Source: Anadara kagoshimensis
Taxonomy: Eukaryota > Mollusca > Bivalvia > Arcoida > Arcidae
Direction of reading: 5' to 3'
Assembly: GCA_021292105.1 (NCBI GenBank)
Contig: CM037875.1
Span: 993,152 to 1,057,151 of the forward strand
Length of the DNA stretch: 64,000 bases
A program made the translations under genes and the position numbers. This document shows, in pieces, positions 1 to 12,902 of the stretch (position 1 is its first letter; every line of letters begins with the position of its first letter). The notes under the pieces are model-generated. The model was not told the origin of the DNA and searched no databases. It saw only the letters and a program-made list of their open reading frames with translations.

Positions 1-396
1 NNNNNNNNNNNNNNNNNNNNNNNNNNNNNNNNNNNNNNNNNNNNNNNNNNNNNNNNNNNNNNNNNNNNNNNNNNNNNNNNNNNNNNNNNNNNNNNNNNNN
101 NNNNNNNNNNNNNNNNNNNNNNNNNNNNNNNNNNNNNNNNNNNNNNNNNNNNNNNNNNNNNNNNNNNNNNNNNNNNNNNNNNNNNNNNNNNNNNNNNNNN
201 NNNNNNNNNNNNNNNNNNNNNNNNNNNNNNNNNNNNNNNNNNNNNNNNNNNNNNNNNNNNNNNNNNNNNNNNNNNNNNNNNNNNNNNNNNNNNNNNNNNN
301 NNNNNNNNNNNNNNNNNNNNNNNNNNNNNNNNNNNNNNNNNNNNNNNNNNNNNNNNNNNNNNNNNNNNNNNNNNNNNNNNNNNNNNNNNNNNNNNN
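1..396. other. Assembly gap (N run)
   Basis: All bases are N. The satellite array begins immediately after it, so the array very probably extends leftwards into the gap and its true length is unknown. Confidence 0.99.
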
Positions 397-3300
397 AGAT
401 CTTTTACAGAAGCTGTGTTGTTGTTGTCATTGGTCAGTATGTTGTTACTTCCCAGATGTAGGATTACATTACTGTGTATTATATAGCTGTGTTTTACAGG
501 ATCTTTTACAGAAGCTGTGTTGTTGTTTCATTGGTCAGTATGTTGTTACTTCCCAGATGTAGGATTACATTACTGTGTATATATAGCTGTGTTTTACAGG
601 ATCTTTTACAGAAGCTGTTGTTGTTGTTCATTGGTCAGTATGTGTTACTTCCCAGATGTAGGATTACATTACTGTTATTATATAGCTGTGTTTTACAGGA
701 TCTTTTACAGAAGCTGTGTTTGTGTTCATTGGTCAGTATGTTGTTACTTCCCAGATGTAGGATTACATTACTGTGTATTATATAGCTAGGTTTTTACAGG
801 ATCTTTTACAGAAGCTGTGTTGTTGTTCATTGGTCAGTATGTTGTTACTTCCCAGATGTAGGATTACATTACTGTGTATTATATAGCTGTGTTTTACAGG
901 ATCTTTTACAGAAGCTGTGTGTTGTTTCATTGGTCAGTATGTTGTTACTTCCCAGATGTAGGATTACATTACTGTGTATTATATAGCTGTGTTTTACAGG
1001 ATCTTTTACAGAAGCTGTGTTGTTGTTTGGTCAGTATGTTGTTACTTCCCAGATGTAGGATTACATTACTGTGTATTATATAGCTAGGTTTTACAGGATC
1101 TTTTACAGAAGCTGTGTTGTTGTCATTGGTCAGTATGTTGTTACTTCCCAGATGTAGGATTACATTACTGTGTATTATATAGCTATGTTTTACAGGATCT
1201 TTTACAGAAGCTGTGTTGTTGTTCATTGGTCAGTATGTTGTTACTTCCCAGATGTAGGATTACATTACTGTGTATTATATAGCTGTGTTTTACAGGATCT
1301 TTTACAGAAGCTGGTTGTTTGTTGTTCATTGGTCAGTATGTTGTTACTTCCATGTAGATTACATTACTGTGTTTATATAGCTGGTTTTACAGGATCTTTT
1401 ACAGAAGCTGTGTTGTTGGTTCATTGGTCAGTATGTTGTTACTTCCCAGATGTAGGATTACATTACTGTGTATTATATAGCTGTGTTTTACAGGATCTTT
1501 TACAGAAGCTGTGTTGTGTGTCATTGGTCAGTATGTTGTTACTTCCCAGATGTAGGATTACATTACTGTGTATTATATAGGTTTTTACAGGATCTTTTAC
1601 AGAAGCTGTGTTGTTGTCATTGTCAGTATGTTGTTACTTCCCAGATGTAGGATTACATTACTGTGTATTATATAGCTGTGTTTTACAGGATCTTTTACAG
1701 AAGCTGTGTTGTTGTTCATTGGTCAGTATGTTGTTACTTCCCAGATGTAGGATTACATTACTGTGTTTATATAGCTGTGTTTTACAGTCTTTTACAGAAG
1801 CTGTGTTGTTGTTCATTGGTCAGTATGTTGTTACTTCCCAGATGTAGGATTACATTACTGTGTATTATATAGCTATGTTTTACAGGATCTTTTACAGACT
1901 GTGTTGTTGTTCATTGGTCAGTATGTTGTTACTTCTCAGATGTAGATTACATTACTGTGTATTATATAGCTAGGTTTTACAGGATCTTTACAGAGCTGTG
2001 TTGTTGTTCATTGGTCAGTATGTTGTTACTTCCCAGATGTGGATTACATTACTGTGTATTATATAGCTGTGTTTTACAGGATCTTTTACAGAAGCTGTGT
2101 TGTTGTTTATTGGTCAGTATGTTGTTACTTCTGTAGATGTAGGATTACATTACGTGTATTATATAGCTGTGTTTTTACAGGATCTTTTACAGAAGCTGTG
2201 TTGTTGTTCATTGGTCAGTATGTTGTTACTTCCGATGTAGGATTACATTACTGTGTATTATATAGCTGTGTTTTACAGGATCTTTACAGAAGCTGTGTTG
2301 TTGTTCATTGGTCAGTATGTTGTTACTTCAGATGTAGGATTACATTACTGTGTATTATATAGCTGTGTTTTACAGGATCTTTTACAGAAGCTGTGTTGTT
2401 GTTCATTGGTCAGTATGTTTTTACTTCTCAGATGTAGGATACATTACTGTGTATTATATACTAGGTTTTACAGGATCTTTTACAGAAGCTGTGTTGTTGT
2501 TCATTGGTCAGTATGTTGTTACTTCCCAGATGTAGGATTACATTACTGTGTATTATATAGCTGGTTTTACGGATCTTTTACAGAAACTGTGTTGTTGTTC
2601 ATTGGTCAGTATGTTGTTACTTCCCAGATGTAGGATTACATTACTGTGTATTATATAGCTGTGTTTTACTGGATCTTTTACAGAAACTGTGTTGTGTTGT
2701 TCATTGGTCAGTATGTTGTTACTTCCCAGATGTAGGATTACATTACTGTGTATTGTATAGCTGTGTTTTACAGGATCTTTTACAGAAGCTGTGTTGTTGT
2801 TCATTGGTCAGTATGTTGTTACTTCCCAGATGTAGGATTACATTACTGTGTATTATATAGCTGTGTTTCAGGATCTTTTACAGAAGCTGTGTTGTTGTTC
2901 ATTGGTCAGTATGTTGTTACTTCCCAGATGTAGGATTACATTACTGTGTATTATATAGCTGTGTTTTACAGGATTTTTACAGAAGCTGTGTTGTTGTTCA
3001 TTGGTCAGTATGTTGTTACTTCCAGATGTAGGATACATTACTGTGTATTATATAGCTGTGTTTTACTGGATCTTTTACAGAAGCTGTGTTGTTGTTCATT
3101 GGTCAGTATGTTGTTACTTCCCAGATGTAGGATTACATTACTGTGTATTATATAGCTGTGTTTTACAGGATGTTTTACAGAAGCTGTGTTGTTGTTCATT
3201 GGTCAGTATGTTGTTACTTCAGATGTAGGATTACATTACTGTGTATTATAGCTGTGTTTTACAGGATCTTTTACAGAAGCTGTGTTGTTGTTCATTGGTC

Positions 3301-6300
3301 AGTATGTTGTTACTTCCGCGATGTAGGATTACATTACTGTGTATTATATAGCTGTGTTTTACAGGATCTTTTACAGAAGCTGTGTTGTTGTTCATTGGTC
3401 AGTATATGTTGTTACTTCCCAGATGTAGGATTACATTACTGTGTATTATATAGCTGTGTTTTACAGGATCTTTTACAGAAGCTGTGTTGTTGTTCATTGG
3501 TCAGTATGTTGTTACTTCCCAGATGTAGGATTACATTACTGTGTATTATATAGCTGGTTTTACAGGATCTTTTACAGAAGCTGTGTTGTTGTTCATTGGT
3601 CAGTATGTTGTTACTTCCCAGATGTAGGATTCATTACTGTGTATTATATAGCTAGGTTTACAGGATCTTTTACAGAAGCTGTGTTGTTGTTCATTGGTCA
3701 GTATGTTGTTACTTCCCAGATGTAGGATTACATTACTGTGTATTATATAGCTGTGTTTTACAGGATCTTTTACAGAAGCTGTGTTGTTGTTCATTGGTCA
3801 GTATGTTGTTACTTCCAGATGTAGGATTACATTACTGTGTATTATATAGCTGTGTTTTACAGGATCTTTTACAGAAGCTGTGTTGTTTATTGGTCAGTAT
3901 GTTGTACTTCCCAGATGTAGGATTACATTACTGTGTATTATATAGCTATGTTTTACAGGATCTTTTACAGAAGCTGTGTTGTTGTTGATTGGTCAGTATG
4001 TTGTTACTTCCCAGATGTAGGATTACATTACTGTGTATTATATAGCTGTGTTTTACTGGATCTTTTACAGAAGCTGTGTTGTTGTTCATTGGTCAGTATG
4101 TTGTTACTTCCCAGATGTAGGATTATATTACTGTGTATTATATAGCTGTGTTTTACAGGATCTTTTACAGAAGCTGTGTTGTTGTTTATTGGTCAGTATG
4201 TTGTTACTTCCCAGATGTAGGATTACATTACTGTGTATTATATAGCTGTGTTTTACAGGATCTTTTACAGAAGCTGTGTTGTTGTTTATTGGTCAGTATG
4301 TTGTTACTTCCCAGATGTAGGATTACATTACTGTGTATTATATAGCTGTGTTTTACAGGATCTTTTACAGAAGCTGTGTTGTTGTTTTGGTCAGTATGTT
4401 GTTACTTCCCAGATGTAGGATTAATTACTGTGTATTATATAGCTGGTTTTACTGGATCTTTTTACAGAAGCTGTGTTGTTGTTATTGGTCGTATGTTGTT
4501 ACTTCCCAGATGTAGGATTACATTACTGTGTATTATATAGCTGTTTTACTGGATCTTTTACAGAAGCTGTGTTGTTGTTATTTGGTCAGTATGTTGTTAC
4601 TTCCCAGATGTAGGATTACATTACTGTGTATTATATAGCTGTGTTTTACAGGATCTTTTACAGAAGCTGTGTTGTTGTGTGTTCTTGGTCAGTATGTTGT
4701 TACTTCCCAGATGTAGGATTACATTACTGTGTATTATATAGCTGTGTTTTACAGGATCTTTTACAGAAGCTGTGTTGTGTTGTTCATTGGTCAGTATGTT
4801 GTTACTTCCCAGATGTAGGATTACATTACTGTGTATTATAGCTAGTTTTTACAGGATCTTTTACAGAAGCTGTGTTGTTGTTCATTGGTCAGTATGTTGT
4901 TACTTCCCAGATGTAGGATTACATTACTGTGTATTATATAGCTGTGTTTTACAGGATCTTTTACAGAAGCTGTGTTTGTTGTTTTCATTGGTCAGTATGT
5001 TGTTACTTCCCAGATGTAGGATTACATTACTGTGTATTATATAGCTGTGTTTTACAGGATCTTTTACAGAAGCTGTGTTGTTGTTCATTGTCAGTATGTT
5101 GTTACTTCCCAGATGTAGGATTACATTACTGTGTATTATATAGCTAGGTTTTACAGGATCTTTTACAGAAGCTGTGTTGTGTTGTTCATTGGTCAGTATG
5201 TTGTTACTTCCCAGATGTAGGATTACATTACTGTGTATTTATAGCTAGGTTTTACAGGATCTTTTACAGAAGCTGTGTTGTTGTTCATTGGTCAGTATGT
5301 TGTTACTTCTCAGATGTAGGATTACATTACTGTGTATTATATAGCTGTGTTTTACAGGATTTTTACAGAAGCTGTGTTGTTGTTATTGGTCAGTATGTTG
5401 TTACTTCCAGATGTAGGATTACATTACTGTGTATTATATAGCTGTGTTTTACAGGATCTTTTACAGAAGCTGTGTTGTTGTTCATTGGTCAGTATGTGTT
5501 ACTTCCCAGATGTAGGATTACATTACTGTGTATTATATAGCTAGGTTTTACAGGATCTTTTACAGAAGCTGTGTTGTTGTTCATTGGTCAGTATGTTGTT
5601 ACTTCCCAGATGTAGGATTACATTACTGTGTATTATATAGCTAGGTTTTACAGGATCTTTTACAGAAGCTGTGTTGTTGTTCATTGGTCAGTATGTTGTT
5701 ACTTCCCAGATGTAGGATTACATTACTGTGTATTATATAGCTGTGTTTTACAGGATCTTTTACAGAAGCTGTGTTGTTGTTCATTGGTCAGTATGTTGTT
5801 ACTTCCCAGATGTAGGATTACATTACTGTGTATTATATAGCTGTGTTTTACAGGATCTTTTACAGAAGCTGTGTTGTTGTTCATTGGTCAGTATGTTGTT
5901 ACTTCCCAGATGTAGGATTACATTACTGTGTATTATATAGCTGTGTTTTACAGGATCTTTTACAGAAGCTGTGTTGTTGTTCATTGGTCAGTATGTTTTA
6001 CTTCCCAGATGTAGGATTACATTACTGTGTATTATATAGCTATGTTTTACAGGATCTTTTACAGAAGCTGTGTTGTTGTTCATTGGTCAGTATGTTGTTA
6101 CTTCCCAGATGTAGGATTACATTACTGTGTATTATATAGCTGTGTTTTACAGGATCTTTTACAGAAGCTGTGTTGTTGTTCATTGGTCAGTATGTTGTTA
6201 CTTCCCAGATGTAGGATTACATACTGTGTATTATATAGCTGTGTTTTACAGGATCTTTTACAGAAGCTGTGTTGTTGTTCATTGGTCAGTATGTTGTTAC

Positions 6301-9300
6301 TTCCCAGATGTAGGATTACATTACTGTGTATTATATAGCTATGTTTTACAGGATCTTTTACAGAAGCTGTGTTGTTGTTCATTGGTCAGTATGTTGTTAC
6401 TTCCCAATGTAGGATTACATTACGTGTATTATATAGCTGTGTTTTACAGGATCTTTTACAGAAGCTGTGTTGTTGTTCATTGGTCAGTATGTTGTTACTT
6501 CCCAGATGTAGGATTACATTACTGTGTATTATATAGCTAGGTTTTACAGGATCTTTTACAGAAGCTGTGTTGTTGTTCATTGGTCAGTATGTTGTTACTT
6601 CCCAGATGTAGGATTACATTACTGTGTATTATATGCTAGTTTTACAGGATCTTTTACAGAAGCTGTGTTGTTGTTCATTGGTCAGTATGTTGTTACTTCC
6701 CAGATGTAGGATTACATTACTGTGTATTATATAGCTGTGTTTTCAGGATCTTTTACAGAAGCTGTGTTGTTGTTCATTGGTCAGTATGTTGTTACTTCCC
6801 AGATGTAGGATTACATTACTGTGTATTATAGCTGTGTTTTACAGGATCTTTTACAGAAGCTGTGTTGTTGTTCATTGGGTCAGTATGTTGTTACTTCCCA
6901 GATGTAGGATTACATTACTGTGTATTATATAGCTGTGTTTTACAGGATCTTTTACAGAAGCTGTGTTGTTGTTCATTGGTCAGTATGTTGTTACTTCCCA
7001 GATGTAGGATACATTACTGTGTATTATATAGCTGGTTTTACAGGATCTTTTACAGAAGCTGTGTTTGTTGTTCATTGGTCAGTATGTTGTTACTTCCCAG
7101 ATGTAGGATTACATTACTGTGTATTATATAGCTGTGTTTTACAGGATCTTTTACAGAAGCTGTGTTGTTGTTCATTGGTCAGTATGTTGTTACTTCCAGA
7201 TGTAGGATTACATTACTGTGTTATTATAGCTGGTTTTACAGGATCTTTTACAGAAGCTGTGTTGTTGTTCATTGGTCAGTATGTTGTTACTTCCCAGATG
7301 TAGGATTACATTACTGTGTATTATATAGCTAGGTTTTACAGGATCTTTTACAGAAGCTGTGTTGTTGTTCATTGGTCAGTATGTTGTTACTTCCCAGATG
7401 TAGGATTACATTACTGTGTATTATATAGCTAGGTTTTACAGGATCTTTTACAGAAGCTGTGTTGTTGTTCATTGGTCAGTATGTTGTTACTTCCCAGATG
7501 TAGGATTACATTACTGTGTATTATATAGCTGGTTTTACAGGATCTTTTACAGAAGCTGTGTTGTTGTTCATTGGTCAGTATGTTGTTACTTCCCAGATGT
7601 AGGATTACATTACTGTGTATTATATAGCTGGTTTTACAGGATCTTTACAGAAGCTGTGTTGTTGTTCATTGGTCAGTATGTTGTTACTTCCCAGATGTAG
7701 GATTACATTACTGTGTATTATATAGCTAGGTTTTACAGGATCTTTTACAGAAGCTGTTGTTGTTGTTCATTGGTCAGTATGTTGTTACTTCCCAGATGTA
7801 GGATTACATTACTGTGTATTATATAGCTAGGTTTTACAGGATCTTTTACAGAAGCTGTGTTGTTGTTCATTGGTCAGTATGTGTTACTTCCCAGATGTAG
7901 GATTACATTACTGTGTATTATATAGCTGTGTTTTACAGGATCTTTTACAGAAGCTGTGTTGTTGTTCATTGGTCAGTATGTTGTTACTTCCCAGATGTAG
8001 GATTACATTACTGTGTATTATATAGCTGTGTTTTACAGGATCTTTTACAGAAGCTGTGTTGTTGTTCATTGGTCAGTATGTTGTTACTTCCCAGATGTAG
8101 GATCATTACTGTGTATTATATAGCTGTGTTTTACTGGATCTTTTACAGAAGCTGTGTGTTGTTTTCATTGGTCAGTATGTTGTTACTTCCCAGATGTAGG
8201 ATTACATTACTGTGTATTATATAGCTGTGTTTTACAGGATCTTTTACAGAAGCTGTGTTGTTGTGTTCATTGGTCAGTATGTTGTTACTTCCCAGATGTA
8301 GGATTACATTACTGTGTATTATATAGCTGTGGTTTACAGGATCTTTTACAGAAGCTGTGTTGTTGTTCATTGGTCAGTATGTTGTTACTTCCCAGATGTA
8401 GGATTACATTACTGTGTTATTATAGAGCTGGTTTTACAGGATCTTTTACAGAAGCTGTGTTGTTGTTCATTGGTCAGTATGTTGTTACTTCCCAGATGTA
8501 GGATTACATTACTGTGTATTATATAGCTGTGTTTACTGGATCTTTTACAGAAGCTGTGTTGTTGTTCATTGGTCAGTATGTTTGTTACTTCCCAGATGTA
8601 GGATTACATTACTGTGTATTATATAGCTTGTTTTACTGGATCTTTTACAGAAGCTGTGTTGTTGTTCATTGGTCAGTATGTTGTTACTTCCCAGATGTAG
8701 GATTACATTACTGTGTATTATATAGCTAGGTTTTTACAGGATCTTTTACAGAAGCTGTGTTGTTGTTCATTGGTCAGTATGTTGTTACTTCCCAGATGTA
8801 GGATTACATTACTGTGTATTATATAGCTAGGTTTTTACAGGATCTTTTACAGAAGCTGTGTTGTTGTTCATTGGTCAGTATGTTGTTACTTCCCAGATGT
8901 AGGATTACATTACTGTGTATTATATAGCTAGGTTTTACAGGATCTTTTACAGAAGCTGTGTTGTTGTTCATTGGTCAGTATGTTGTTACTTCCCAGATGT
9001 AGGATTACATTACTGTGTATTATATAGCTAGGTTTTACAGGATCTTTTACAGAAGCTGTGTTGTTGTTCATTGGTCAGTATGTTGTTACTTCCCAGATGT
9101 AGGATTACATTACTGTGTATTATATAGCTAGGTTTACAGGATCTTTTACAGAAGCTGTGTTGTTGTTCATTGGTCAGTATGTTGTTACTTCCCAGATGTA
9201 GGATTACATTACTGTGTATTATATAGCTAGGTTTTACAGGATCTTTTACAGAAAGCTGTGTTGTTGTTCATTGGTCAGTATGTTGTTACTTCCCAGATGT

Positions 9301-12300
9301 AGGATTACATTACTGTGTATTATATAGCTAGTTTTACAGGATCTTTTACAGAAGCTGTGTTGTTGTTCATTGGTCAGTATGTTGTTACTTCCCAGATGTA
9401 GGATTACATTACTGTGTATTATATAGCTGGTTTTAAGGATCTTTTACAGAAGCTGTGTTGTTGTTCATTGGTCAGTATGTTGTTACTTCCCAGATGTAGG
9501 ATTACATTACTGTGTATTATATAGCTGTGTTTTACAGGATCTTTTACAGAAGCTGTGTTTGTTTTTCATTGGTCAGTATGTTGTTACTTCCAGATGTAGG
9601 ATTACATTACTGTGTATTATATAGCTGGTTTTACTGGATCTTTTACAGAAGCTGTGTTGTTGTTCATTGTCAGTATGTTGTTACTTCCCAATGTAGGATT
9701 ACATTACTGTGTATTATATAGCTGTGTTTTACAGGATCTTTTACAGAAGCTGTGTTGTTGTTCATTGGTCAGTATGTTGTTACTTCCCAGATGTAGGATT
9801 ACATTACTGTGTATTATATAGCTGTGTTTTACAGGATCTTTTACAGAAGCTGTGTTGTTGTTCATTGTCAGTATGTTGTTACTTCCCAGATGTAGGATTA
9901 CATTACTGTGTATTATATAGCTGTGTTTTACAGGATCTTTTACAGAAGCTGTGTTGTTGTTCATTGGTCAGTATGTTGTTACTTCCCAGATGTAGGATTA
10001 CATTACTGTGTATTATATAGCTGTGTTTTACAGGATCTTTTACAGAAGCTGTGTTGTTGTTCATTGGTCAGTATGTTGTTACTTCCCAGATGTAGGATTA
10101 CATTACTGTGTATTATATAGCTGTGTTTTACAGGATCTTTTACAGAAGCTGTGTTGTTGTTTCATTGGTCAGTATGTTGTTACTTCCCAGATGTAGGATT
10201 ACATTACTGTGTATTATATAGCTGGGTTTACAGGATCTTTTACAGAAGCTGTGTTGTTGTTCATTGGTCAGTATGTTGTTACTTCGCATGTAGGATTACA
10301 TTACTGTGTATTATTAGCTAGGGTTTTACAGGATCTTTTACAGAAGCTGTGTTGTTGTTCATTGGTCAGTATGTTGTTACTTCCAGATGTAGGATTACAT
10401 TACTGTGTATTATATAGCTGGTTTTACAGGATCTTTTACAGAAGCTGTGTTGTTGTCATTGGTCAGTATGTTGTTACTTCCCAGATGTAGGATTACATTA
10501 CTGTGTATTATATAGCTGTGTTTTACAGGATCTTTTACAGAAGCTGTGTTGTTGTTCATTGGTCAGTATGTTGTTACTTCCCAGATGTAGGATTACATTA
10601 CTGTGTATTATATAGCTGTGTTTTACAGGATCTTTTACAGAAGCTGTGTTGTTGTTCATTGGTCAGTATGTTGTTACTTCCCAGATGTAGGATTACATTA
10701 CTGTGTATTATATAGCTGGTTTTTACTGGATCTTTTACAGAAGCTGTGTTGTTGTTCATTGGTCAGTATGTTGTTACTTCCCAGATGTAGGATTACATTA
10801 CTGTGTATTATATAGGTGTGTTTACAGAAGCTGTGTTGTTGTTCATTGGTCAGTATGTTGTTACTTCCCAGATGTAGGATTACATTAGTGTGTATTATAT
10901 AGCTAGGTTTTACAGGATTTTTTACAGAAGCTGTGTTGTTGTTCATTGGTCAGTATGTTGTTACTTTCCAGATGTAGGATTACATTACTGTGTATTATAT
11001 AGCTAGGTTTTACAGGATCTTTTACAGAAGCTGTGTTGTTGTTCATTGGTCAGTATGTTGTTACTTCCCAGATGTAGGATTACATTGCTGTGTATTATAT
11101 AGCTGGGTTTTACAGGATCTTTTACAGAAGCTGTGTTGTTGTTCATTGGTCAGTATGTTGTTACTACTCAGATGTAGGATTACATTACTGTGTATTATAT
11201 AGCTGGGTTTTACAGGATCTTTTACAGAAGCTGTGTTGTTGTTCATTGGTCAGTATGTTGTTACTACTCAGATGTAGGATTACATTACTGTGTATTATAT
11301 AGCTGGGTTTTACAGGATCTTTTACAGAAGCTGTGTTGTTGTTCATTGGTCAGTATGTTGTTACTACTCAGATGTAGGATTACATTACTGTGTATTATAT
11401 AGCTGGGTTTTACAGGATCTTTTACAGAAGCTGTGTTGTTGTTCATTGGTCAGTATGTTGTTACTACTCAGATGTAGGATTACATTACTGTGTATTATAT
11501 AGCTGGGTTTTACAGGATCTTTTACAGAAGCTGTGTTGTTTGTTCATTGGTCAGTATGTTGTTACTTCCCAGATGTAGGATTACATTGCTGTGTATTATA
11601 TAGCTGGGTTTTACAGGATCTTTTACAGAAGCTGTGTTGTTGTTCATTGGTCAGTATGTTGTTACTTCCCAGATGTAGGATTACATTGCTGTGTATTATA
11701 TAGCTGGGTTTTACAGGATCTTTTACAGAAGCTGTGTTGTTGTTCATTAGTCAGTATGTTGTTACTTCCCAGATGTAGGATTACATTACTGTGTATTATA
11801 TAGCTGTGTTTTACAGGATCTTTTACAGAAGCTGTGTTGTTGTTCATTGGTCAGTATGTTGTTTACTCAGATGTAGGATTACATTACTGTGTATTATATA
11901 GCTGGGTTTTACAGGATCTTTTACAGAAGCTGTGTTGTTGTTTATTGGTCAGTATGTTGTTACTTCCCAGATGTAGGATTACATTACTGTGTATTATATA
12001 GCTGTGTTTTACAGGATCTTTACAGAAGCTGTGTTGTTGTTCATTGGTCAGTATGTTGTTACTACTCAGATGTAGGATTACATTACTGTGTATTATATAG
12101 CTGTGTTTTACAGGATCTTTTACAGAAGCTGTGTTGTTGTTCATTGGTCAGTATGTTGTTACTTCCCAGATGTAGGATTACATTACTGTGTATTATATAG
12201 CTGTGTTTTACAGGATCTTTTACAGAAGCTGTGTTGTTGTTCATTGGACAGTATGTTGTTACTTCTCAGATGTAGGATTACATTACTGTGTATTATATAG

Positions 12301-12308
12301 CTGGGTTT
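397..12308. repeat. Satellite array, 100-bp unit, about 119 copies
   Basis: Head-to-tail repeats with a period of exactly 100 bp where undisturbed (for example, identical landmarks at 5628, 5728 and 5828). A unit begins gttttacagg, runs through gaagctgtgttgttg, ttcattggtcagtatg and cccagatgtaggattac, and ends tattatatagctg. Variation is concentrated in the junction after agct (gtg, agg, gg or ggg) and in single-base indels at t, g or c runs. Because 100 is not a multiple of 3 and the consensus has few stops, many 60-137 aa open frames appear on both strands. They are by-products of the repeat and not genes. The array ends at 12308 next to sequence related to the TRIM-like gene. Confidence 0.98.
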
Positions 12309-12310
12309 CA

Positions 12311-12495
12311 AAGTTGACTTCGTCATTAGTATTTGATTACACAAAGTACTGTTCAGTAAGATGATATAAATGTTGTTGTTGTATGTGAGTGTCTTTATAA
12401 TACACAAACACAGTTGACTTTTGTCATTAGTATTTGATTACACAAAGTACTGTATAGTAAGATGGTATAAATGTTGTTGTTATTGTATGTGAATG
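12311..12495. repeat. Two diverged copies of a second 100-bp unit at the satellite edge
   Basis: The word agttgactt recurs at 12312 and 12412, exactly 100 bp apart, and is followed in both copies by cattagtatttgattacac, aaagtactgt and agtaagatg. The unit is unrelated in sequence to the main satellite but has the same period, and it lies between the satellite and the truncated TRIM-like fragment. A piece of it (ttcagtaagatggtata) recurs near 12792. Confidence 0.8.
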
Positions 12496-12790
12496 TATAC
12501 ATCCAGTGTTATCACAGGCTATACCTTCACACCAAGCAAACTTGTGAGATGACTGTGAGGAGTCTGGGTAGCTATATCTGTGTTCTCCATCCTTGTTAAC
12601 TACAACAATAGTAGCAGGATAACTACCATCCACTACAACAACATCACCATTTATATTCTCTGTTACATACATTGGAAATGTAAACAATGGCTGATGTTGT
12701 TTGTTCTTCTGTATGGTTTGTTTTATATGACCTGTGGTAGTCAACCTTATTACTTTACTATCATCATAAGACTTACACAGACATGCCAGT
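12496..12790 (-). pseudogene. Truncated duplicate of the propeller region of the TRIM-like gene
   Basis: About 295 bp match 13089-13382 of the neighbouring TRIM-like gene in the same orientation with only scattered differences. The translated minus-strand fragment starts MTTTGHIKQTIQ and carries the ENINGDVVVVDGSYPATIVV segment of the parent's beta-propeller. It then runs out at CDNTGCIHS, where the parent continues into its last blades. No B-box or coiled-coil part is present and no start context is visible. It is therefore a partial copy left by unequal exchange or a repeat-mediated duplication, unlikely to encode a functional protein. Confidence 0.85.
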
Positions 12791-12902
12791 AAGTTCAGTA
12801 AGATGGTATAGGTTTTGTTGTTGTTGTGTTATATATAAATAATGTTGTTGTTGTTGTGTTATAAATAAATGTTGTTTTTGTTTTTTATGAGAGAAGATAA
12901 AG

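Noticed and set aside
397..12308. Dozens of 60-137 aa open frames on both strands in the satellite
   Set aside because: They repeat the same peptide in all three frames because the 100-bp unit lacks frequent stops. There is no start context, domain or constraint, and indels shift them freely.
397..12308. CRISPR array
   Set aside because: The units are contiguous and carry no unique spacers, and the genomic context is eukaryotic.
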